Shown here: positions 55,180 to 64,000 of the stretch, piece by piece
Numbering within the stretch: position 1 is the first letter of the stretch
How the letters are laid out: each line of letters opens with the position of its first letter
NCBI GenBank assembly: GCA_037176885.1
Contig: JAWWNJ010000114.1
Span: 62,001 to 126,000, forward strand
Reading direction: 5' to 3'
Length of the DNA stretch: 64,000 bases
Source: Favolaschia claudopus
Lineage: Eukaryota > Basidiomycota > Agaricomycetes > Agaricales > Mycenaceae
Made by a program: the position numbers and the translations under genes
The notes under the pieces: model-generated
What the model was told of the DNA's origin: nothing
Database searches by the model: none
What the model saw: only the letters and a program-made list of their open reading frames with translations

Positions 55180-58100
55180 ATGGCTGAACCTCTTGGCAGG
55201 AGAGGTCGGTGTCGGTCTTGCACCCGCTGTGGAGGTTTCATCTCTGCAGTCCTCAACGCTCAAGGCTATCCAAATTCTGTTTGCTTTATTCAAAACCCCT
55301 CACTCCTTTGCACTTCTAACTCCCCTTTTGCAGATCCCGCAGCGTGTCTCCGAGACTTGTGCTGCATGCTCCGACCCATGGATCAGCCATTCAGCTCTCA
55401 CCCCCGCTGTCGATGGCAAAGGCGGCTGTCAAGCAAGCTCCTGCGGGGGATTCGTCCTTGTCAGTTTTTCACAATTATTGTTGTTATATAAGCTTCTGAC
55501 CGCTTCTAAGCCACCGGGGAGTCAGTGGTCGGTAACAGTTTCCTGTGTTTGTGGACAGCCGTGGTCCAACCACGATATCGTCGCAAGTCCAGAGCCTCGG
55601 TGCGCGTTCCTTTATTACTCCACATCTCCCACCCTGATACGCTTCACCAGACTGCCGTTTGCATCTTCCGAGACGCCGCCTCCTGCACCTCTTACCAGCC
55701 ACCTTCAACCCTTGCTTCCTAACCCCATTTCTGTCTTCGCTCGACCGCCATCATTTGGCTCCGCATCAGTTCCAGCCTCAGCTCCGACGCCTTCCGCCAC
55801 AGCAGTTGCAAACACCAACCGTCAGGGCGCTATAGCTCGTCATTTCAAACCAAAATACAAGCCTCCCCGTGCGTTCCCAGGCTCCACAGCAGCTGAATCA
55901 ACTTTCGAAGTCCTTGTCGCATTCTGGCCGAATATTGTGTGTCTTTTTATACTTTAAATTCCCACATTTTCACTATCTTGACATCACGACAGCTCCCGGA
56001 TTCACCGAACAATGACGAAGGGTCGCCAGCCTTGGACTTCAAGTATACTCTAGACGAGTTCACGCAGTTGGTTTTGGTGCTCAAAGCTCACGGGCTTGCC
56101 TTTGTCGCTACCCTTCCGTCTCAGACTGGCATCGTCGCATCTCTCAATTCTCAGCTTGACGCTCACTTCTCCGCCAACAGAATTGACCTTCCCACTGCGC
56201 CCCAAGCTGGGGATTCTGACGATGTCGACGCTCTTCCGTGGTTCCTTCTGCCTTGGATGTTGCTCGAGCCAACAAAGCGCAAAGCCACCTTCACCTTCGA
56301 TCAAAGCAGTCGTGTCAACGCCAACAATTTCTCGAAGAAGTTCATTTTCGATATGAACACGAAGTTCAACAACCCAGACAGCGAGCACAGCGACAAGCCT
56401 CTGATTGTCCTTGGTACGTTTATTCACCGTCGGACTTGATGAACTGATATAACTCTATCAAGGCCCACGCTGGGGTCATGTAAAGGCGCCGCTTCCAACC
56501 ACCCTATCTACAGCGGCGCTTGACGATGCCTTTGGGCCTGAGCAACCCCACCCTTGCTTTGGGCGGCGCCTGCTATACGAAGTTACCCGCAGGCACGATG
56601 TTATGTGCCACGACGATTGTCCTCAAGCACCTCGGATGCCGGTGAGATTCTTTCACCTTGTCTTTCACTGCCTCTCTTTGACGATATACTTCAAGGCTGC
56701 ATCTTCCTTCCGCCTCCCCCGTCCTCCCCGTCAACGCACCCCAGAGGCGATGGTGGCCTCCACCTCGCAGATCCGTTCTCGCTCACCCGACGTACGCTTG
56801 CCCTGTCTTCTATTGCCACCCACTTGACTCAGTGTTTCAGAGCCCTTCTCCTCCCCGCACACGGCGGCGCACTGGATCCTCCCCGGTGCGTTTCACAATG
56901 TCTCTGCTCTGATTTATGCTCACCCGAGAATCGACTAGTACATTGAAGAAATCTCGGACGACGATGAGGTAAGAGTACCTTGACTGTTCTTTTTATCACT
57001 CCTGACTCATTCTTACAAGTTTCCGTTGAGCGTTCTGCTCCCCAATCGGGAGCGGAACCCGTCCCGTGCAGCCCGTCCTGCAGTATCGCCCTCGCAGACG
57101 GTTGAGGTGCGGCTTGCTACTGGCGCAGAAATTCAGGAATGGCAGCACAGTATTTCTGTCGATGTCTTGCGGATGCCCCAGTCGAGAGAGGTCAACATTG
57201 ACGGTGCCACCATCGCAGCGATCGCCGAGTTTGTGCTGTCTACCTTTGTTCACTGCTATCATCAATCCAAATTCACCACGGACGCCTTGAGATCCCCATT
57301 CCCATCGCACCCCGACATTCGCAACCCTCAGAGAATGAACTTCTTGTCGTTTCTTCAGCATCAGGCGCAGAGATCCTACCGAGTGTGAGCAATCTAATTG
57401 TGCTATTCTGCGCAACGAATTCCCGCTCAACATTCTTTACCAGTGGCCCTCCTCGCGGTGCAGCTATTACCGGTTCATCGATTGGCAGGGGTGTTGAGCG
57501 CTCCGTCTTCCGCACTATCCTGGAGAACGTCGCTGCCGATGGTCATTGCTGGGTGCCTTCCTCCATGGAGCCCGGCTACGTCACCTTTCAGATCTCCCCT
57601 CTGGCTGACAGCGACCGCAGAGCCAAGCTTTATGCTTACGGTCGCGTCACTGCCCTCCACTTGTACTACTATGGCCATGGCTACCAGATCGGGCTTTGGC
57701 CAGTTTTGGCTGCCGTTCTCGGCCGCAAGAGCATGCTTCTTGGAGAACAGTTTCTTCGTCTTGTGAGCCCTGACGTGGCTGCAGAGTTCGGTCCTTGGTT
57801 TGCATTGCATCCTGGCGACCCTCTCCCCTCTTCCCTTTCGCATCCTGTCTCATCGCTCTTTATGAGCCTTCTCAATGTCCAGGTACGCCATTTTTGTTCG
57901 CCGTATCATTGCAAAGAACACTAACAGGCAGCAAAATCAGCTCTCAACTTTACCATCTACGTTCACCGAATCGCAGTACGAGGACTTCACAGTCAGGCTT
58001 CTCACAGCTCGTATCTTTGGGGATCCGACACCTTGGAGCTCTGACGATGTCCGTGAATTCCAGTCTGGTATGCGCATGCCGCTACAGATCACTGCGGGGC

Positions 58101-58821
58101 GCAACTTCTGTGATGTATGTGTTTCTTTAGTACCTTATTCTCCTCTTGCTAATTGATTGCTTTGCTCAGTATTTTGACGACTCTCCCCCTTTGAAAACTG
58201 CCTGCCTTATTGCGGGCATGTACTGCCGGCAGATTCAGAGTGCTGATGATGTCCTTTCCCATCTTCGCTTCCAGTGCGCTCCTCTGGCTCCGCCGCCTCA
58301 GGTGGAGCAGATGCGCCAGTTGTTCGAGCTTCGTTTCAAGCGTTATCTCACCGGTGTCGGACATCCGCCTTATTTTCACGATCAAGGCCTCGTTTCCACT
58401 CAGGAAGAGAATTCCACAGCACACACCGCACCGTTCTTCCGTCTTCAGCTTCTTCTTGTTGCCGCGCTGGAGTCTTCTTCCCTCCCAGTGAACGACAACT
58501 GGTCCATCCGGGTGTGTATTGATTTATCTTCATAGTTCTCCACATGGCTTACGTTCTGTTAGTTCTCCGTTTCGTCAATGCTGTCCACAAACTCGGTAAG
58601 CCTCTTATATTCATGCGGAACTGGTGTTGATCTCTCACCAGGCTGCTGAGAATCCAGAGCCTTTGCACTTCCACACTTGTACCGGCGGTGTCGATGTCCG
58701 CATCAATGCTAAATTTCTCGATCTTCTTATCAAGTCTCCGCAGGGGGAAGCTGCTTCTGAATTTGATAACTGGGTACACGCACAGCTATATAGAGCAGAT
58801 TCTACGTACAACAGAATTTGA
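55180..58821 (+). CDS. HECT-like E3 ubiquitin ligase
   Basis: About twelve exons join with 40-60 bp introns. The N-terminus (ATG 55180) has cysteine pairs typical of zinc-binding segments: CRSCTRCGG, ETCAACSDPWISHSA and CVCGQPWSNH. A linker follows, then blocks such as LDFKYTLDEFTQLVLVLKAH and DALPWFLLPWMLLEPTKRKA. The C-terminal half follows the HECT pattern: IGRGVERSVFRTILEN (57480), AKLYAYGRVTALHLYYYGHG (57623), a middle lobe, RMPLQITAGRNFCD (58075), RFKRYLTGVGHP (58338) and finally PLHFHTCTGGVDVRI. There Cys at 58678 is the candidate catalytic residue that accepts ubiquitin before transfer. Splice choices in the first 700 bases are uncertain. It appears intact. Agarics carry many such divergent HECT genes; the substrate is unknown. 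Confidence 0.7.
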
Positions 58822-58982
58822 GTAAAATGTAGCTTCCCAATCGTACTTGGTCTTGCTTCTTCCGACTTTTGTGACGCGATAATGCGCAACAGAGTGAGCT
58901 GCGGCAAGAAACGGCATGATTTTGAAATTCGTAGACTATATAAGATGGCAACACAGTCAGTCGTCTCTTGCCTCCCCCCATC

Positions 58983-60684
58983 ATGGCACGCGGTAGAAAG
59001 AAGAAACCTACTCCCTCTCATGAGATTCGGCGTAGCCTTCGTCCTACTCGACGCCCCCGTCGTGCTGATGAAGATCTCTCTGCTGCCATTCCGCCTCTTG
59101 AGGTCACTGCAAATCCAGGCACCGAAGGTATCTTCTTCTTATCGTCCCCTCGACTCGCTCCTCAAAAACGTCAAAGCCATCCCTGACCTAGGAGGAGAGT
59201 TCGAAGCTGCGCCTGACGGCCCAAACCAAAGTGAGATAGACTGATTTCTGTGCGTTGGAAAGGCACTCACACAATTACAGTTGCTCCGTCCAGCGCCCCT
59301 GTTCTTCTTGACTCCCGGGAAGCTTATATTGCTCAGATTGACAGCCAGGATCCCGCTGCTGAACTCATTCGTGGGCTGTTGTCTCTGCTGCCCGCCAGCA
59401 CGTCTGTCGCACCTGTACTCCCAGACCAGCCAGCCACTCCTCCCGGAGCCCAGATGACCAATGCCAATGAGGAAGCCGTCGTGGAGGTCATAACTGTAGA
59501 CGACAACTCCGACGTCGCTCCTGGTAAAGTCCATAATATTGCTCAATTGAAGTTGCACTCACCAATGCACACAGAAGAACACAGCGTAAACCGTGTCTTC
59601 TATTTCATTGGCATAATCACCGCTAACGGCATTCGGGCCACATTCTGCGTTCCCGGTCCAAACACGGAAACACACCGTCTCGGGGGAGCGATTGACTGGC
59701 TCATTTTCCAAAACCGGCCTGCAGGACGGATGCTACAAAGCCTCAGCCCTACCTCAGCCTTCTCTGTCGGAGTCTCACGCGAGCCAGAGGACGTCGACAA
59801 GGAGTTCATGAATTATCGTCGCGCCTTCACCGAGATTGGATCCCTTGAGGGTGTTTTGGCTGCTCCGGCGGACTCGCCGCGTCTCTTGCTCGCTCGCCCA
59901 TGTCAATTGCTTTCGGCGCTCCAACAGCAGCTGGGGGAGGGGCAGAATGTTCCAGTCTATGTGATGTACGTTTATCTGTCGGTGAGTTAACTGGAGCATA
60001 ATCACTGCCAACGCGGTACTCACTAACAACTTTTGAAAGTCTGTCGTCACTGCTCTTCCCACTGCTGCGCCAGTCCCCCTCGCTTCCGCTCTGCCCATTG
60101 CGGCACTACCAGCGGCTACTGCGGAGGCCTACCTAGATCTCCACCATGCAGCGGCACGGAACACACTTCAAGCCCTTTTGAGCACGGATGGGTATGAGTC
60201 GGCCTACAAACATTGTCTTATCGAGCGCGAGGTGATGGCCCTTTGCCTCCGCTTGGGCATTGTCTTCGCCCGCCAGATAACACCCGCACAGGTGACGCTC
60301 CACAATGTCATGATCCAAATTCACCCCCAAGACGTCGCCGTATGGATGGGTGTATCCAGTGGGCATTTTGCGACATGCCGCACCGACGTAGCCAGTGCTC
60401 GTCGAGCTCATTTACTTCTTCGGCAGCTCCACCAAGAAGTACAGCGTGGACTGCCTGTGTCGCCGTCTTTCACTTCCCACTTTGCTGGCTTTCTCGGTAC
60501 GCTCAATTCCTTATTGGGCACGCGCACACTCCCTGCAGTCAATGTGCACAACGGATATGCAGGTGCAGCGAACACCGATGTTGCTGATGTGAGTGCTGTT
60601 CGTATGAAGATCAGTGCGTTGAGGGTCTTGGTCGCAGAAGTGAAGCTTCGATGGCCAGAGCAGGCGGAAAGAGTGCGGGTGTGA
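58983..60684 (+). CDS. Unknown protein downstream of the HECT-like gene
   Basis: The start is ATG 58983 with a basic head (MARGRKKKPTPSHEIRRSLR, then PTRRPRRADED), a probable nuclear signal. Five or so exons join in phase: introns at about 59130-59178 (gtatct...caaag), 59231-59280, 59525-59575 and 59983-60039. The body has an acidic, Pro-rich linker (LLPASTSVAPVLPDQPATPP), a block LGGAIDWLIFQNRPAGRMLQ and a helical C-terminal half (NTLQALLSTDGYESAYKHCL, then IEREVMALCLRLGIVFARQI). No known domain is visible. It is transcribed in the same direction as the HECT-like gene, 160 bases downstream. It ends TGA at 60682-60684, or possibly splices on into the exon array through a GTGCGG donor at 60672. 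Confidence 0.6.
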
Positions 60685-60819
60685 AAGGTTTCATTAAGTA
60701 GTCAGTAGCTTGATACAGGATTTGAAATACACATTTTGAAGTACTCTAGTCTACCTGTATGAAGTGAACACCAGCATACAAAAAAAAATTGAAGAATATA
60801 CACACCGCCGATTCGTGTT

Positions 60820-62338
60820 CCACGCAGCAAGGGTGCCGTCATTTGGCTTGGTGTCAGCGGCACATAAGAGTCAACCCATGCGGAAGGGACTCTTGAACGG
60901 CCTCAGGTGTGAGTTAGATCAAGCGATTTGGTGGAAACATCGCTGAGAAACTTTGCAATCTAGTTTTTTGGGGTTTTGGCCCCCCGGACGTTGTCCACAC
61001 CAGAACGATGATGTGTCCCGCAAGGGAAGCGAGGAGCGGGGGAAATCAAGAACACCTAGACGACATTATGTGTACATTAGATCGAAAGATTTAAGCAAGT
61101 AGCGAGTCAATAACACACATTTTTGGTTTTCAGTGTGTTTTGGCCCCGAACGTGGAGAACACCAGAGCAACGCTTCCAAGAGGAAAACCGACGAAGGCGG
61201 GGCATGCAGGGCTCCTGAAGGACGCCGGGGGTGCGTTAAATCGGACAGTTTGAACAAGAATTAAGCTGAGATCTTACATTTCGAGTTTTGGGTCTTTGTG
61301 CCCCCAGACTTCGTCTTCGACGAAACACGGCGTCCCACGAAGAAAACGACGCACGCGGGCAATGGAGTATCCCTGAACGACGGTGAGCGTGTGTTAGTTC
61401 ATGGGATTCGGCGCAGAATTGATTGAGAAACTCACATTTTGAGTCTTTGGTGTTTTTGCCCCCAGCTGTCACCAACGCCGGAACAACACGTCCCACGGCA
61501 AAAACGACACACGCGGGCGATAACGAGCCCCTATACGATGCCGGACGCGCGTTAGCTTAAGGGAATCGGCGCGGAACTCATTGAGAAACCTACATTTCGA
61601 GTTTTGGGTGATTCTGGCCCCAGACTTTGTCATCGCCGAATCGAGGAGTTCCACGGGGGAAGCGACACACGCGGGCAATGGAGGACCCCTATATCATGTC
61701 AGACGTGCGTAAGTTCAAGGGATTCGGCGCGGAACTCAGCAAGAAACTCACATTTCGAGTTTTTACTGTTTTTTGCCCCCCAACGTCGTCATCGATGAAA
61801 CGCGGCGTCCCACGGTAGAAACGACGCACGCGGGCGATGAGGGACTCTTAAACGATGTCGGACGTGCGTTAGTTCAAGGGATTCGGCGGAAAGCTCATTG
61901 AGAAACTCACATTTTAGATTTTGGCTGTTTTTGCCCCCAGACCTCGTCCTCGACGAAACGCGGCGTCCCACGGGGGAAAAGACGCACGCGGGCAATGGAG
62001 TACCCCTATATCATGTCAGACGTGCGTAAGTTCAAGGGATTCGGCGCGGAACTCAGCAAGAAACTCACATTTCGAGTTTTTACTGTTTTTTGCCCCCCAA
62101 CGTCGTCATCGATGAAACGCGGCGTCCCACGGTAGAAACGACGCACGCGGGCGATGAGGGACTCTTAAACGATGTCGGACGTGCGTTAGTTCAAGGGATT
62201 CGGCGGAAAGCTCATTGAGAAACTCACATTTTAGATTTTGGCTGTTTTTGCCCCCAGACCTCGTCCTCGACGAAACGCGGCGTCCCACGGGGGAAACGAC
62301 GCACGCGGGCGATGGAGAACCCCTAGACGATGTCGGAA
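60820..62338 (+). repeat. Tandem array of exon-intron units (about 157 bp each)
   Basis: Ten units follow each other. Each has a block of about 81 nt that stays open in one frame and a spacer of 77-83 nt that begins GTGCGT (or GTGTGAG, GTGAGC) and in most copies ends ttttgcccccag, like an intron. Blocks: end of unit 1 at 60906; then 60988-61069, 61149-61230, 61308-61382, 61466-61546, 61624-61704, 61783-61863, 61941-62021, 62100-62180 and 62258-62338. The last six are exactly 81 nt. Units 6-7 and 8-9 form a 317-bp higher-order duplication. The peptide pattern is about VVxDETRRPTxETTHAGDxx followed by LxDVG. Several acceptors have lost AG (CA, CG), so some units may no longer splice. Confidence 0.8.
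61466..62338 (+). CDS. Repeated 27-residue exons, possible expressed part
   Basis: Joined by their GT/GC..AG borders, blocks of 81 nt would code for 27-residue repeats with a phase-1 junction at each end, so any number can be spliced without breaking the frame. Unit 5 has a GC donor (gcgcgt). Units 7 and 9 have CA instead of AG at the acceptor and may be skipped or dead. None of the blocks has a stop in this frame. The repeats contain conserved THAG and a small acidic end (DDVG). I know no family with this pattern. The start and end of the transcript are not identified; a link to the gene ending at 60684 is possible. Confidence 0.4.
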
Positions 62339-62735
62339 GTGCGTTAGTTCATGGGATTCGGCAAAAAACTCTTTGAGAAACTCACATTTAGAAAAATGCG
62401 CATTTATGAACAATCACACTCAAGACGACGTTATGGTGCTGTGTAACGGCAAGACAGGATGGTTGTCGCATGCGGAGGGGTTGGGAAGGATGCTGGGGCA
62501 TCCGTTTGTCAGGTCAGGCCGAAGTTCGGAGGCAGGGCTTGAGGAGGATGGTGGGTTGCAGCAGAAAATGTAATTTTGAGTGAATCTTCACCCGAGACGG
62601 TGTCAGAACGTTCGGGGATGACGAGATATTGCAGGTGGAGGCGTAGGAAATAGTGGGGGACATCTCTACGCATAGTTTAAGCATAGAATCGGCGAGATCG
62701 ACTGAGAATAAGCCACGTAACACGTACTTTTTGTT
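62339..62735. other. Array end and intergenic
   Basis: A final intron-like unit (gtgcgttagttcatgggatt) runs into gaaaaatgcgc and a frame NNHTQDDVMVLCNGKTGWLS, possibly a last exon. I see nothing more that is supported. Confidence 0.3.
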
Positions 62736-63158
62736 TTGCCCCAAAACCCTGTTATTCTCCTCTCATTCCACCCCAAATCCGTGTCTTGGATAGCGCCAGG
62801 CAAGCCCATATTGAGAAACTCCAGCAGTGATGTTCCAAGAGTTCCAAAGCTCAGAGTACGCAGCACAGGGCATAGTTATAGCGACGCAAGTCAGGCGCGG
62901 TACGGATTCTTCACACCGGAGTCATGCTCAAGGGATTGTGGTGATTATTTGCTGGCAAGAGCAGAACAAGATTATGAGGACCTCATTATGGAGGGAGGGA
63001 TAAGCCAATACAAAGACGAATACAGCAGAGGTGGTGGTAGTGGAAGAGTAACGCCAAATATGAGTACACAAGCATATCCTTCGGTTTCCATTCACTCTGG
63101 CTCAACTGATGCCGACAAAACCCTTCGGCGTGCGGTCTTCAGCGACTTGACAGACTGA
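62736..63158 (+). CDS. Hypothetical ORF, 140 codons
   Basis: A single open frame reads VSWIAPGKPILRNSSSDVPR, then ARAEQDYEDLIMEGGISQYK and a Gly/Ser-rich tail. It might be the last exon of a longer protein whose upstream exons I cannot place, since the stretch before it has stops. No domain was recognised. Confidence 0.3.
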   Translation: MPQNPVILLSFHPKSVSWIAPGKPILRNSSSDVPRVPKLRVRSTGHSYSDASQARYGFFTPESCSRDCGDYLLARAEQDYEDLIMEGGISQYKDEYSRGGGSGRVTPNMSTQAYPSVSIHSGSTDADKTLRRAVFSDLTD

Positions 63159-63311
63159 TAGACTATAGCTCAGCTCGATTCCTTCCGTTCCCACAATTGA
63201 ATCTCACCGGAATGGGTCTGATTGTTTCTTCTTCACTCTCCCTCTCGTCCTCCGTGCCGCTATCTCCTTCCTGCGTGAATAATGAGCGAGAAATTCTGCA
63301 TGTCAAGCGCA

Positions 63312-64000
63312 TTAACACACCGAGTCTTTGTCTGCCTTTCTCAGCGCTGCCTCCAGCTCCTCGCGGCTCGGTTTCCAGGGGAATGGCATCGCGCTCGAAT
63401 CATCGTGGTTTTGGCCGGAAAGCCAGGGAACATCCCCAAGAGTCTTCACCATCTCCATGAGCGTGGGGCAGCCGTCGGCCTCTAGGTACGCATCCCAGCG
63501 CGGTATCTTGCACAAGACGTGCTCTGTGAATGGCGGGTGGAACCCAATATCTGTCTTGTCGAGCAATGTAAGCTTGTCGTCGAGGTAGTTGTGAAAACAG
63601 ATGTAGGCGGCCTGTATATCGTTCTTTGACCTCGTTGTGAAGCCGAGCATGGTCAGGCCTCTGACAGCACCCAGTTCCTTGTTGTCAGAAATCCAGTGCG
63701 CCATTTCGAATGCTGTCGGCATCTTGACCACCCCACAGAAGACGAGGGTATTCACCATTTGCATAGCGGTTAATCCCGACTTGAATGCCGGAATTTCAAG
63801 CGACTTGATGAGCTCGACCGTTGCGGACCAGGTAGGAAGGTCATCGGAGGCGAACCTTTCTGGCTCTTGGTTAAACAGTTGCCCCAAGTGCCGAATCCAA
63901 GCTGCTTCCACTTCGGGCGCATACAGACGGCCGAATTTTTCTTCCAATGACTGCACCAGCTTCTCCTCCTCTGGAACTGGAAGAACTTTCTCTTTCCCGT
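63312..64000 (-). CDS. Hypothetical protein, 5' part beyond window
   Basis: The minus frame is open from the window edge to a stop at 63312, at least 229 codons. It reads VQSLEEKFGRLYAPEVEAAW, then IRHLGQLFNQEPERFASDDL, VELIKSLEIPAFKSGLTAMQ, DIGFHPPFTEHVLCKIPRWD and, near the end, PWKPSREELEAALRKADKDS. It is mixed helical and soluble, with no catalytic motif that I recognise. The absence of stops over nearly 690 bases and the balanced composition make it a real gene. Its start lies outside the window. Confidence 0.65.
   Translation of the reverse strand, partial: GKEKVLPVPEEEKLVQSLEEKFGRLYAPEVEAAWIRHLGQLFNQEPERFASDDLPTWSATVELIKSLEIPAFKSGLTAMQMVNTLVFCGVVKMPTAFEMAHWISDNKELGAVRGLTMLGFTTRSKNDIQAAYICFHNYLDDKLTLLDKTDIGFHPPFTEHVLCKIPRWDAYLEADGCPTLMEMVKTLGDVPWLSGQNHDDSSAMPFPWKPSREELEAALRKADKDSVC

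Noticed and set aside
55193..55957. A single 254-codon exon
   Set aside because: It reads through typical introns; cysteine pairs and neighbours fit a spliced HECT-like gene better.
60820..62338. CRISPR array
   Set aside because: Repeats of about 157 bp with coding and intron-like halves; eukaryotic context and no short constant repeats with unique spacers.
61236..62413. Minus-strand frames in the exon array
   Set aside because: They run through intron-like spacers and are explained by the repeat; the plus strand has splice-like borders.

Overview
The window looks like nuclear DNA of a mushroom-forming basidiomycete (Agaricomycetes; a Mycena-like agaric is only a guess). Credible genes have many exons separated by 43-83 bp GT..AG introns. 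The recognisable protein families are ones I know from agarics: a Tad1-like LINE, a Crypton tyrosine recombinase, a Helitron-type N-terminal domain, a HECT-like ligase and a small RING protein. Most of the window is transposon-rich with decayed gene pieces; the gene-dense part is the last 10 kb. All functional calls rest on motifs and recalled families, because no database search was possible.

Layout. 0.2-5.8 kb: a broken Tad1-like LINE (endonuclease, reverse transcriptase, RNase H-like, zinc knuckle) carrying a 267-bp MITE. 6.9-8.36 kb: a kinase-like gene cut off where the front half of a Crypton recombinase begins on the minus strand (8.36-9.7 kb); the back half of the same kind of protein lies at 14.57-15.05 kb on the plus strand. 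Two arrays of palindromic GAGTGGGT repeats lie between the halves. 15.1-18.85 kb: two minus-strand multi-exon genes with frame breaks. 19-29 kb: mostly non-coding elements, including paired MITEs, two probable Helitron 3' ends, a LINE tail and a nest of four inverted-repeat elements. 29-36 kb: gene scraps (PHD finger, Helitron N-terminal protein) and more TA-flanked MITEs. 36.6-37.7 kb: an agaric family gene broken by a 23-bp tandem duplication. 38.4-39.4 kb: a hAT-like MITE duplicated in tandem. 41.4-46.5 kb: three host-like genes, of which the RING protein and the small repeat-exon gene splice cleanly on paper. 47.7-55 kb: more MITEs, a near-perfect 441-bp palindrome and a transposase fragment.

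55.2-64 kb is the best-preserved coding area: a HECT-like E3 ligase gene, a co-oriented gene of unknown function, and then a striking array of about ten units, each one exon of about 81 nt plus one intron of about 77 nt. The exons are phase-symmetric and stay open while the introns carry stops, so the array reads as a tandemly amplified exon-intron module. It is my main candidate for something undescribed. The window ends inside a minus-strand gene.

Two wider themes appear. Exon duplication also occurs at 41.58-41.76 and 43.80-43.96 kb. Several breaks sit in homopolymers or are single-base, so some 'pseudogenes' could be sequencing errors; the MITE footprints, the 23-bp duplication and the domain losses cannot.
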